The translations under genes were made by a program, and so were the position numbers. Below are positions 25,951 through 33,767 of a DNA stretch of 64,000 nt, one piece after another. The notes beneath the pieces were generated by a model. It saw only the letters and a list, made by a program, of their open reading frames with translations. It searched no databases and had not been told where the DNA came from. Position 1 is the stretch's first letter; every line of letters begins with the position of its first letter. Source of the DNA: Tindallia sp. MSAO_Bac2. GTDB lineage: Bacteria > Bacillota > Clostridia > Peptostreptococcales > Tindalliaceae. The stretch spans positions 1 through 64,000 of the forward strand of contig QYZZ01000066.1 of assembly GCA_003838145.1 (NCBI GenBank), given 5' to 3'.

Positions 25951-26472
25951 TTGGAAAAGCTGAAAGACTTTATTCATGATTACTCGGATTTATTTCTGGC
26001 CGCCATGATCACTGCGTCAATGGTTTTTGTTGTCTTTTGGAATTTAAATACAATATTTGAAGAACCTTCCATTAATTCCAGTGCTGTACAGCCTCCATCT
26101 GATAGAGCCCCTTTATCAAGCAATGATTCTTCTGACGAAGATGAGGAGGATTCCGATCTGGTAGTCATTGACCTTACATCACCTGAGGAGCCGGAAGCTG
26201 GTTCAGATGAAGCCCGGCAGGAACCAGCACCGGAAGCACAAACTCCGGAAAATTCCGGGAACTCAGTCCGTGTTGAAGTTCCCAGCGGAACACCCGGCGT
26301 TGGTATCGCCCGTATATTAGTAGATGTTGGCCTAATTGATGAACCTGGTGTTTTTGTTCAGGCAGCGGAAGAACTCAATCTCTCCCTCAGTTTAAAATCA
26401 GGCAGCTATGATATACCAAGGGATGCAACTCCCGAACAAATAGTTCAAATTATTGCCGGACAGGTTCAGTAA
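25951..26472 (+). CDS. Short membrane protein with MltG-type LysM-like domain
   Basis: About 173 residues. One transmembrane helix (about 15-35) is followed by a Ser/Asp/Glu/Pro-rich linker (about 45-105), then a C-terminal module (VEVPSGTPGVGIARILVDVG, LKSGSYDIPRDATPEQIVQI) that resembles the LysM-like subdomain of endolytic transglycosylase MltG (YceG). The catalytic glutamate-containing domain is absent. It may bind cell wall without cleaving it. The start is uncertain: TTG at 25951 has better spacing to AAGGA than GTG at 25942. It is divergent from lepB and convergent with the thioesterase gene. Confidence 0.7.
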   Translation: MEKLKDFIHDYSDLFLAAMITASMVFVVFWNLNTIFEEPSINSSAVQPPSDRAPLSSNDSSDEDEEDSDLVVIDLTSPEEPEAGSDEARQEPAPEAQTPENSGNSVRVEVPSGTPGVGIARILVDVGLIDEPGVFVQAAEELNLSLSLKSGSYDIPRDATPEQIVQIIAGQVQ

Positions 26473-26477
26473 TAAGA

Positions 26478-26521
26478 AAAGCCAGACAAAGAAGCCTTCG
26501 ACTGCTTCTCCATCTGGCTTT
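26478..26521. terminator. Bidirectional terminator
   Basis: AAAGCCAGA (26478-26486) pairs with TCTGGCTTT (26513-26521), and an inner GAAGC/GCTTC stem is nested inside. It lies between two convergent genes and can serve both. Confidence 0.75.
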
Positions 26522-26556
26522 ATAACTATAACCTAATCGCCATTATTCTTTACAAC

Positions 26557-26982
26557 TTATCGGTTCAAGTCTTCCAGCGCCTGAGCTCTTTCATGTGCAC
26601 GCTTTATCAATGCATCCTTATTCACAATATATCTTTCCTGTTTTCCTTTTGCAATCTCTCCAATCTCATCATAACAGGTCATTTCAAAAAACAATGCACT
26701 TCCTTCTATCCGATCTAGTTTTGCTTTTACAGTAACCTGCATTCCCTGTAAAGTTGGTTTTTCATGCGTTACTTCGATTTTTTTACCTACAGTAATAAAA
26801 CCCTCCGGAACATTTTTTCCAACCAGTTCAACAGCCGCTTCGATCATCATTCCCACCAGTGCAGTTGTGGAGAATAAAGTCTCAATTCCGGCTCTCCCAA
26901 AGCTGACAGTGGTGTCCTCATACGCTACTCTTTTCTGAACACAATACTCTAATCCTTCGCTTAAAGTAAAATCATCTTGCAT
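26557..26982 (-). CDS. FlK-like hotdog-fold acyl-CoA thioesterase
   Basis: A 141-residue hotdog protein related to fluoroacetyl-CoA thioesterase FlK. The catalytic trio of that family can be matched by spacing: Thr40 and Glu48 in STTALVGMMIE, and His73 in VTHEKPTLQG. Fluoroacetate is not expected here; the clostridial relatives probably act on small acyl-CoAs. The ATG follows GGGGGGTTGAGC, and an upstream TTG is less likely. The gene is divergent from the ferredoxin oxidoreductase operon, which itself makes acyl-CoA, so a housekeeping role in acyl-CoA release is plausible. Confidence 0.78.
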   Translation of the reverse strand: MQDDFTLSEGLEYCVQKRVAYEDTTVSFGRAGIETLFSTTALVGMMIEAAVELVGKNVPEGFITVGKKIEVTHEKPTLQGMQVTVKAKLDRIEGSALFFEMTCYDEIGEIAKGKQERYIVNKDALIKRAHERAQALEDLNR

Positions 26983-27090
26983 GCTCAACCCCCCTTTTTA
27001 TTATATATTACCCGTATAATGAATACCTACACGGATTTTGATCATCTTTGAAGATGTTTTTCTTATTAACAAAGTAATATTTTTTAAGAC

Positions 27091-27119
27091 TTCAAATATT
27101 TGTTGAATAATGATAGAAT
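27091..27119 (+). promoter_or_regulatory. Promoter of the 2-oxoacid:ferredoxin oxidoreductase operon
   Basis: TTCAAA (27091-27096), 17 bases, TAGAAT (27114-27119), 38 bases before the ferredoxin ATG. Confidence 0.45.
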
Positions 27120-27156
27120 ATAAATTAATGAAATCATATTTTAAGGAGGGTTGTTT

Positions 27157-27360
27157 ATGCCAAAAGCAATTGTTTTAGAAAAATATTGTAAAAGCTGTCG
27201 TTTATGCGTTGACATTTGCCCTATGAAAATAATGTCTATAACTGAGAAGACAAATGAACGTGGCTATTTTGTAGCAACTTGTATTGATCAGGATAAATGT
27301 ACTGGCTGCACATTATGTGCAACAGTTTGCCCTGACGTTGCGATTGAAGTTTATAAATAA
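27157..27360 (+). CDS. 2-Oxoacid:ferredoxin oxidoreductase delta (ferredoxin) subunit
   Basis: A 67-residue protein with two [4Fe-4S] clusters, CKSCRLCVDICP and CTGCTLCATVCP, typical of the delta subunit (VorD/KorD) that passes electrons from thiamine pyrophosphate chemistry to free ferredoxin. The ATG follows AAGGAGGG; an in-frame TTG six bases earlier is too close. It is first in a four-gene operon with alpha, beta and gamma subunits. Confidence 0.92.
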   Translation: MPKAIVLEKYCKSCRLCVDICPMKIMSITEKTNERGYFVATCIDQDKCTGCTLCATVCPDVAIEVYK

Positions 27361-27382
27361 CCGGTAAAGGAGTGAATCTATC

Positions 27383-28459
27383 GTGGAAAGAGTATTGATG
27401 AAAGGCAATGAAATTATTGGTGAAGCTGCTATCCAAGCAGGTTGTAAACTTTTTTTCGGGTACCCCATAACCCCATCCACAGAAGTAATAGAATATCTTT
27501 CGGCCAATCTCCCCCCCAAAGGCGGAACGGTTTTGCAAGCCGAAGATGAAATAGGAGCAATTAATATGTGCTATGGTGCTGCCTGTACCGGTAATCGAGT
27601 ACTAACCGCCTCATCAAGCCCGGGTATCAGCTTAAAACAGGAAGGCATATCCTTTGCTGCTGCAGTTGAATTGCCTATGGTGCTGGTAAATGTAAATCGA
27701 TGCGGACCCGGACTGGGCGGTTTAGGTCCAGCTCAGTCTGATTACTTTCAATCCACAAAAGGCGGCGGTCATGGTGATTACCGACTAATTGTGCTAGCAC
27801 CTTCAAAGGCACAAGAGCTGTATGATTATACTATGGAGGCCTTTGATCTGGCAGACCAGTATCGTAACCCGGTTATGGTCCATACAGATGGTTTCCTTGG
27901 GCAAACCATGGAGCCCGTAGTGTTAAAAGAACGACCACAGGCACCCGATGTGAACAAAGATTGGATTGTTACCGGTGCGAAAAACAGGGAAAAACGCATC
28001 CTGGCCAGCTACTCACTGACTAACGAGGTTGGTGAAGCCAATAATATAGCATGGGAAAATAAGTATAAAGAAATCCAGGATAAGGAACAGCGTTGGGAAT
28101 CCTTTCATACTGAAGACGCCGAGTACCTGCTGGTTAGTTATGGAACCACCGGCAGAATATGTAAGAGTACTGTTCTTAATGCCAGAAAAAAAGGTATCAA
28201 ACTGGGACTGATTCGCCCCATTACATTATGGCCCTTCCCGGAAAAAGGAATAAAGCCATTGCTTAATCAGATTAAAGGAATTTTAACCGTTGAGCTTAAC
28301 ACCGGACAAATGATTGAAGATGTTAAGCTGGCTGCTGAATGCAAGGTGCCTGTAAAGTTATATCGAAGACAGGGTGGCATGCTGCCAACAGAAGATGAGA
28401 TATTGGAAAACTTGGAAAAAATATTTCAGCCCGAAGAATCCGGGGAGGTGCGTAACTAA
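27383..28459 (+). CDS. vorB: 2-Oxoacid:ferredoxin oxidoreductase alpha subunit (VorB type)
   Basis: The subunit that forms the pyrimidine-binding and transketolase-C-like domains of a ferredoxin-dependent 2-oxoacid dehydrogenase. The 358-residue product has GNEIIGEAAIQAGCKLFFGY, PITPSTEVIEYL, QAEDEIGAINMCYGAA, SPGISLKQEGISFA and the late LIRPITLWPFPE segment. Its start GTG follows AAGGAGTG. The pattern is closest to 3-methyl-2-oxobutanoate (branched-chain) oxidoreductases, but 2-oxoglutarate or other oxoacids cannot be excluded. The product would be acyl-CoA, CO2 and reduced ferredoxin. Confidence 0.9.
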   Translation: MERVLMKGNEIIGEAAIQAGCKLFFGYPITPSTEVIEYLSANLPPKGGTVLQAEDEIGAINMCYGAACTGNRVLTASSSPGISLKQEGISFAAAVELPMVLVNVNRCGPGLGGLGPAQSDYFQSTKGGGHGDYRLIVLAPSKAQELYDYTMEAFDLADQYRNPVMVHTDGFLGQTMEPVVLKERPQAPDVNKDWIVTGAKNREKRILASYSLTNEVGEANNIAWENKYKEIQDKEQRWESFHTEDAEYLLVSYGTTGRICKSTVLNARKKGIKLGLIRPITLWPFPEKGIKPLLNQIKGILTVELNTGQMIEDVKLAAECKVPVKLYRRQGGMLPTEDEILENLEKIFQPEESGEVRN

Positions 28460-29211
28460 TGAAAAAAGTTTTTGAGCGGACTAAAGGTTTGTCAGATGCT
28501 CATTTTACATTCTGTCCAGGCTGTACTCACGGAACTATTATGAGACTTATCGCAGAGGTGATGGATGAGCTGAATATCATAGAAGATACCATCGGCGTAT
28601 CACCTGTTGGCTGCGCCGGTTTCTGCCAGGACTTTTTTACATGTGATTTTGTCGGGGCAGCACACGGAAGAGCTCAGGCTGTTGGTACTGGTATAAAACG
28701 TTCTCTACCAGATAAAATGGTCTTCACTTATCAGGGCGATGGAGATATTGCTGCCATTGGCACGCAACATGCTATTCATTGCGCTGCCCGTGGAGAAAAA
28801 ATCACATCAATAATGGTTAATAATGCAATTTATGGAATGACTGGTGGTCAGATGGCACCTACGACACTGGAAGGAATGAAAACAACCACCAGCCCTTATG
28901 GCCGCGATCCTATCAGTGTTGGCATGCCCATGGATTTTCCAAAAATAATAGCAAATATCCCTGGAGCTGTTTATGTAGCATCTGTTTCAGTTGATTCACC
29001 CAAGAATATCAATAAAGCGAAGAAAGCCATAAAAAAAGCTTTCCAAGTGCAACAAGCCGGTTTAGGTTTCGCTCTCGTGAGTGTTCTTTCAACCTGTCCA
29101 ACAAACTGGGGTCTTTCTCCGGTGGATAGCCTTAAATGGCTTCGGGAAAACATGCTGCCAATTTATGAACTAGGTGAGTTAAAAGAAACCGAGGAGGTAA
29201 AAAGCTTATGA
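28459..29211 (+). CDS. 2-Oxoacid:ferredoxin oxidoreductase beta subunit (TPP-binding)
   Basis: A 250-residue thiamine pyrophosphate subunit. Visible motifs are FCPGCTHGTIMRLI with the conserved CxxC-like opening, PVGCAGFCQDFF, the TPP/Mg motif YQGDGDIAAIGTQHAIHCAA through NNAIYGMTGGQMAPTT, and STCPTNWGLSP. Its ATG overlaps the alpha-subunit stop as TAATG. It ends inside the start of the gamma subunit gene. Confidence 0.92.
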   Translation: MKKVFERTKGLSDAHFTFCPGCTHGTIMRLIAEVMDELNIIEDTIGVSPVGCAGFCQDFFTCDFVGAAHGRAQAVGTGIKRSLPDKMVFTYQGDGDIAAIGTQHAIHCAARGEKITSIMVNNAIYGMTGGQMAPTTLEGMKTTTSPYGRDPISVGMPMDFPKIIANIPGAVYVASVSVDSPKNINKAKKAIKKAFQVQQAGLGFALVSVLSTCPTNWGLSPVDSLKWLRENMLPIYELGELKETEEVKSL

Positions 29212-29741
29212 TGGATAAAGTAATCATGGCTGGGTTTGGCGGTCAGGGAATCATGTTTCTTGGAAAAGTGCTTGCATATGCCGGAATGACAACAGACTTA
29301 GAACTCTGCTGGATACCTTCTTATGGTCCGGAAATGAGAGGCGGAACTGCAAATTGCTCTGTTATTCTGTCAGACGAAGAAATTCATTCTCCAGTTGTTG
29401 ATCTGGCTGATGCCGTCGTTGTAATGAATCAGCCAGCTTATGAACGCTTTAAATCCAGAGTAAAGCCTGGAGGCGTTTTAATTGTAAATTCCTCTCTTGC
29501 CACTACCGATAATAAGCGTGAAGACATAACGATCATAGAAATTCCAGCATCAGAAATTGCAAATAACTTAGGAAATGCCAGCATTGCTAATATGGTTTGC
29601 CTGGGAGCACTTTTACCAAACATGAGATTAGCTGACTGGGAATCTGTTGAAAAAACAATGGAAAAGCTGACCATCAAACGCCCTGAATTTCTTCAGGGAA
29701 ATCTGGATGCAATAAAAAAAGGAATAGAATTTGCTAATTAG
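29208..29741 (+). CDS. 2-Oxoacid:ferredoxin oxidoreductase gamma subunit
   Basis: A 177-residue catalytic-domain gamma subunit (POR_N-like, 2-oxoacid oxidoreductase catalytic family). Landmarks are MAGFGGQGIMFLGKVLAYAG, WIPSYGPEMRGGTANCSVI and ASIANMVCLGALL. Two ATG codons lie at 29208 and 29211 after GGAGG. The gene overlaps the beta gene by four bases and ends the operon before a strong terminator. Confidence 0.92.
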   Translation: MMDKVIMAGFGGQGIMFLGKVLAYAGMTTDLELCWIPSYGPEMRGGTANCSVILSDEEIHSPVVDLADAVVVMNQPAYERFKSRVKPGGVLIVNSSLATTDNKREDITIIEIPASEIANNLGNASIANMVCLGALLPNMRLADWESVEKTMEKLTIKRPEFLQGNLDAIKKGIEFAN

Positions 29742-29771
29742 ATCCTTTTTGCAATAAGTGATTTAAAAGTT

Positions 29772-29814
29772 AAAAGGAAGTCGGATTACTGGCGTTTAAT
29801 CCGACTTCCTTTTT
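29772..29814. terminator. Strong bidirectional terminator
   Basis: A 16-17 base-pair perfect stem, AAAAGGAAGTCGGATT (29772-29787) against AATCCGACTTCCTTTT (29798-29813), with A- and T-runs at its ends. It separates the oxidoreductase operon from the convergent XRE gene. Confidence 0.92.
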
Positions 29815-29854
29815 CATATCATTCATAATATCAGTTAGTGTGCCCATAAAGCAT

Positions 29855-30625
29855 TTACTTAATATAAGGGTTTTTTATTAAATGTATGTAGTTAAGGGCA
29901 CGAACCATCTCATCTTTCGTAAAAGTGCATATAGATCCAATAACATTTTGGACATTCTTATCAAAAAGGATTTCTCGCATTTCAGGGGTAATGGCTCCAA
30001 TCATCTCTTCCACTTCTTCCTGTTCTAATATTAAGTAGCATATCGATATGCCAAGTGATTCACTTATTTTTTCTATAGAATCCAGGGAAGCCTGGACTTT
30101 TCCGTTTTCCAAATGCGTTATCATCGCAGTAGACAACCCCGTTAATTCAGCCAGTTCTTTTTGAGTCATACCACGGTTCATTCTTGCATTTTTAAGTTTC
30201 TGGCCAACAACGCTCTGCTTGCGTTTATTGCCAATAAATAAGCTTATTGGTATTTCAAATACTTCTGTAATTGCTCTTAAGGCAGATATGGACGCCACTT
30301 TTTCTCCGCGTTCAACTTCACTGATGTAGGTTGGTGAAAGACCTGTCAATGTTCCAAGCTCTTCCAGATTCAGCCCTTTATTCTTACGAAGTGCCCTGAC
30401 TTTGTCTCCTGTAGCTCCCACCGCAATGTGTTTCCAGCTGCTGATGTCATCATCACTGACTTCAAGCACTTCAACAAGCCTTGCAAATATCTTTGGAGTA
30501 ACCTCACGACAATCAGCTTCTATTTCCTGAAGTAGCTTAAGTGGAATTCTCATTTTTGCCGCAAGCTGTTCCTGTGTCATCTGATTTTTATCTCTGAGAG
30601 TTTTTATTCTGTCTCCATTGACCAA
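29855..30625 (-). CDS. Transcriptional regulator with three XRE helix-turn-helix domains
   Basis: About 256 residues with three tandem cro/C1-type HTH modules beginning GDRIKTLRDKNQMTQEQLAAKM, GDKVRALRKNKGLNLEELG and GQKLKNARMNRGMTQKELAE, roughly at residues 5-60, 75-130 and 140-195. The C-terminal 50 residues lack a recognised sensory domain. The start is a TTG after AAGGGTG; there is no ATG nearby. The gene is divergent from the multihaem cytochrome operon across a 425-base gap, so it is a candidate regulator of that operon. The signal is unknown. Confidence 0.85.
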   Translation of the reverse strand: MVNGDRIKTLRDKNQMTQEQLAAKMRIPLKLLQEIEADCREVTPKIFARLVEVLEVSDDDISSWKHIAVGATGDKVRALRKNKGLNLEELGTLTGLSPTYISEVERGEKVASISALRAITEVFEIPISLFIGNKRKQSVVGQKLKNARMNRGMTQKELAELTGLSTAMITHLENGKVQASLDSIEKISESLGISICYLILEQEEVEEMIGAITPEMREILFDKNVQNVIGSICTFTKDEMVRALNYIHLIKNPYIK

Positions 30626-31050
30626 TTTTTTCACCCTTTCACTACATATTAACCCGCATTTTTGAATATACACAGTGGCTTAAATAAATTATCCAGAAAC
30701 ATACCACCATAAAAAATCCTACTTTAAAGATTGGAAGCAGTCATTATTTCGGAGGTAATCATCGGAAATAAATATTTGTTTATATTTTATCATAATTTAT
30801 TGATTAGGCAAAACCATAGTTCTGTAAAACTTAATTATTCATCAAAAAGAATATTTGACCGAATTAGTGATTTCCACAGAAGGAAGGTTGGAGCGAAGTA
30901 TTTTTACATCATTTGTTAAAGAAATATTGATTTTATGTTCATAATCAGTTAAACTGATAGTAGGTGAAGATGTTCAATTCAAAATATTGTGATTTTTTTC
31001 ACCACCCCGCAACGCAACCAGAACACGCTACTTTATACGGAGGTGATTTA
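30626..31050. other. 425-base divergent gap upstream of the cytochrome operon
   Basis: An AT-rich interval with no convincing gene. It holds a candidate promoter (30927-30955), a dyad over its -10 box, and a perfect ribosome site GGAGGTGA at 31040-31047. A 62-codon plus-strand frame at 30731-30919 starts with TTG and has no similarity or ribosome site that I trust. Confidence 0.6.
30927..30958 (+). promoter_or_regulatory. Candidate promoter and overlapping dyad of the cytochrome operon
   Basis: TTGATT (30927-30932), 17 bases, TAAACT (30950-30955). The dyad ATCAGTT-A-AACTGAT (30944-30958) covers the -10 box and is a possible operator for the divergent XRE protein or for the nearby NarL-type regulator. 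Confidence 0.4.
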
Positions 31051-32394
31051 ATGGCAGCGAAACCCGGTATTGTATGCAGTAACCGCTTGGTAAGTGCAGC
31101 AGCTATTACACTTATATCAATCGCCGTTATATTTGGAATTCATTATTTACTTGTAGGCAGCGGTCCACTGGAACCAACCACGCCCATTGCGATAGAACCG
31201 GTTGACAGCAGTAATTGCATTGCCTGTCACACAGATGCTGAAACCATAGAAAGTCTTGCTGTGCTGGATGAGGATGGCGGTCATGGCGGTGAAGGTGGGT
31301 GAGGTGTTGCAGGCCCTCAGTTGACGGCTACGGATATGTTTGTTGTTTCTGAAGGATTTGTTGACTCCACTCATGGTTCATTAGGATGCATAACTTGCCA
31401 CGAAGGTGAAAACATAGCCGATAAGGATATCGCTCATGCCGGCATGATTAAGTATCCCTCCAGCGACTTAGATGGTATTTGTTACCAGTGCCACGCCGGC
31501 GTTACAGAAACATTCCAGTATTCACTTCACCGTAATTTAACAGGTATGAAAAATGGCTTGATGGCTTTCACCAACGAAAGTTCATTGTCAGATTCTCCAC
31601 ATCATGAAGAAACCTTTAATAAAAATTGTATTGACTGTCACGCCAGCTGTGGTGACTGTCATGTCAGCAGGCCCAAAGTTTATACAGGCGGCTTGATCGA
31701 TGGGCATAATTTCTTCGGAACTCCGCCAATGGATCAGACCTGCTATGGATGTCATGGAGCCCGAAATGCCGGTGAGTTTATGGGGGATGTCGGATTCAGG
31801 GGCGACATTCATTATGAAGCTGGTATGACCTGTATGGACTGTCACGACATTTCGAATTTCCACGGCACCGGTGTTGAATATGCTTCCATGTGGGATAAAG
31901 CAGAACTTCCTTCCTGTTTGGAATGCCATGAGGGAGCAACTCCGGGCGAATCAGATCTGCAGGTTCACAATATTCATGGTGACTCTTTATCATGCCAGGT
32001 ATGTCATGCTCAGGCAAATAACAACTGTTTTGAGTGTCATGTAGAGTACAACGAAGACGAAACCGCATTAGCCAGTAGTTCAACCGTAAGAACTATGTTT
32101 AGAATCGGATTGAACCCGATACAATCTGAAGAACGTCCATACGAATATGTAACATTACGTCATATACCAACTTCAGTCAATTCTTTTGAAGTAGTGGGCC
32201 CTGACATGCTTCCAAACTTCGATGAGATTCCTAATTGGAAATACTCCCCAACTCATAACATACAGCGTGTCACTTTCCAGAATGAATCCTGTGATGCCTG
32301 CCATGGTAATGAAGGGATTTTCCTGAAAGAAGATGATTTGCTGGAATCTGACAGCAAAGCAAACTGGGATCTGATACCTGATGTACCTCAATAA
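31051..32394 (+). CDS. 11-haem exported cytochrome c with in-frame TGA (candidate selenoprotein)
   Basis: Read through TGA 31300-31302 (codon 84), the frame encodes 447 residues with one uncleaved-looking signal anchor (about 13-35) and eleven CxxCH haem sites: CIACH (56-60) before the TGA, then CITCH (113-117), CYQCH, CIDCH, CGDCH, CYGCH, CMDCH, CLECH, CQVCH, CFECH and CDACH (414-418). The ATG follows a perfect GGAGGTGA. Residues around the TGA are glycine-rich (GGHGGEGG, then GVAGPQ). The part after the TGA has no signal peptide of its own, so a separate start at TTG 31321 would leave the haem protein in the cytoplasm. Either selenocysteine is inserted or the gene is freshly broken. ccsB and ccsA follow. 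It resembles, from memory, the Geobacter family called multihaem cytochrome (seleno)protein ExtKL; this is not verified. The substrate is unknown. Confidence 0.8.
31300..31319 (+). promoter_or_regulatory. In-frame TGA and weak hairpin (SECIS candidate)
   Basis: The TGA itself opens a 5-base-pair stem, TGAGG (31300-31304) with CCTCA (31315-31319), and a 10-base loop. A second weak stem, GGCC/GGCT (31312-31315 with 31326-31329, one G-U), is mutually exclusive with it. Neither is a strong bacterial SECIS by eye. Confidence 0.3.
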
Positions 32395-32438
32395 TTATAA
32401 TAGACATATCATATCTTAAGACTTTGTTCATTTATGTG

Positions 32439-32473
32439 GACAGGTAATGTGTTGTTGCGTTACCTGTCTGTTT
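32439..32473 (+). terminator. Possible intra-operon terminator or attenuator
   Basis: GACAGGTAA (32439-32447) and TTACCTGTC (32460-32468) form a 9-base-pair stem, followed by a short T-rich stretch. It lies between the cytochrome and ccsB and could reduce transcription of the maturation genes. Confidence 0.5.
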
Positions 32474-32527
32474 TATTCTCATGTGTATTGGACATAAGCT
32501 CATTTAACTTCAAGGAGGTTTCTCCCA

Positions 32528-33754
32528 TTGAATAAACTGTTACGATGGCTTTTTAGTCTTCATTTAGGTGTTGTGCTATTTGTCATTATATCAATATATG
32601 CTGTCTTATCTACCCTGCTTCCTCAGGGTCTTCCTGTCGAACATTATCTTCAGGAGTACAATTTTGGTGCTGTAATCATTGCTTTTGGCCTTCATAACGC
32701 TTATAGCTCCTGGATATTTCGCCTTTTGATGTTCTTGCTGATTATTAATCTTACCGGGTGTACTGCTAAGCTGATCCCTTCTCAGCTTAAAAGATACAAA
32801 GAAAGTTTCACACCAGCATTAAAGCAAAATGCTGAAAACTTATGGAAAGATGGGATGTCAGTAAATCAAATAAAACAAACTCTTGCAACAAAAGGCTTTA
32901 AATGGAGTGAAAAAGATGGAGATTTATGGGGAGTTAAGCACCGTATTGGAATTTTTGGCTCTACTGTTACGCATATAGGTATTATCATCATCGTATTAGG
33001 AAGCTTTGTAGGTAATTATTTTGCACATGAAGGTTTTTTCAACCTGATGCCTGGCGAGAGAGCTACTTTTCATGATCAAAACTTTTCTGTTCTGCTGAAG
33101 GATTTCTACATTGAGTTTCGTGATGATAATTCTGTTGATCAATATTACAGCGAATTAAACGTTCTTCAAAATGGTGATATAATTAAAGAAGAAACCATTT
33201 GGGTAAACCGACCCATGAGTCATGAAGGAATACAGTTTTACCAGTCCAGCTATGGCTGGGCCAGTCGTTTAAGAATCACTGATACAGAAGGCAACGAAGT
33301 AATGAATCGATTTTTGCGGAATGATGAGTCTGTGTTTTTCGAACCCGCTCATTTAACCATCCACTTATTTGGCTATTTCCCGGATTTTACTATGGGACAT
33401 AATAATATGCCTGTGACAAGATCCGAACGACAGGTTAATCCTCATTATGCTGTAGTCCTATACCATTTTGGAGAATTTGCTGATTCTTTTATTATTAATC
33501 CTGACCAGTCGTTTACATTCCAGGGTTATGAAATCGAATTTTCTGATTCCGTCCTATATACCGGGCTAATATATAGACGAGATTATGGTTACTACTTTGT
33601 ATTGCTGGGCTGCATTCTTTTAATGGCAGGTCTTTTTATGGCCTTTTATACTTATCCTAAGTACATTTTACTTCGGAAAGGTGAATTATATGCTATTACG
33701 AGGCAAAACGCATGGGGTTTTACAATGTGGTTAAAACGTCAATTCAACTTATAA
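32528..33754 (+). CDS. resB: System II cytochrome c biogenesis protein CcsB (ResB)
   Basis: A partner of CcsA in moving haem across the membrane and ligating it to apocytochrome c. The 408-residue product has three N-terminal transmembrane helices (about 10-30, 48-78, 140-165), an extracytoplasmic domain (about 170-345) and a final helix (about 355-380). Family landmarks are the start LLRWLFSLHLGVVLFVIIS, TLLPQG, GSTVTHIGIIIIVLGSFVGN and WVNRPMSHEGIQFYQSSYG. The start is a TTG after AAGGAGG. The gene lies 133 bases after the cytochrome and 13 before ccsA. Confidence 0.93.
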   Translation: MNKLLRWLFSLHLGVVLFVIISIYAVLSTLLPQGLPVEHYLQEYNFGAVIIAFGLHNAYSSWIFRLLMFLLIINLTGCTAKLIPSQLKRYKESFTPALKQNAENLWKDGMSVNQIKQTLATKGFKWSEKDGDLWGVKHRIGIFGSTVTHIGIIIIVLGSFVGNYFAHEGFFNLMPGERATFHDQNFSVLLKDFYIEFRDDNSVDQYYSELNVLQNGDIIKEETIWVNRPMSHEGIQFYQSSYGWASRLRITDTEGNEVMNRFLRNDESVFFEPAHLTIHLFGYFPDFTMGHNNMPVTRSERQVNPHYAVVLYHFGEFADSFIINPDQSFTFQGYEIEFSDSVLYTGLIYRRDYGYYFVLLGCILLMAGLFMAFYTYPKYILLRKGELYAITRQNAWGFTMWLKRQFNL

Positions 33755-33767
33755 GGGAGTGTTCTCT

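Noticed and set aside
30674-30700. GCCACTG on the minus strand, as in B12 riboswitches
   Set aside because: A single short motif; the other conserved parts of a cobalamin riboswitch are absent.
30731-30919. 62-codon plus-strand frame in the gap before the cytochrome
   Set aside because: TTG start, no ribosome site, no recognisable sequence.
30964-31050. Earlier start of the cytochrome at 30964 or 30970
   Set aside because: It would place 27-29 non-hydrophobic residues ahead of the signal anchor; the perfect GGAGGTGA at 31040 favours 31051.
31321-32394. TTG at 31321 as start of a separate cytochrome gene
   Set aside because: No ribosome site at suitable distance and no signal peptide, so haem attachment outside the membrane would fail; read-through or pseudogene fits better.
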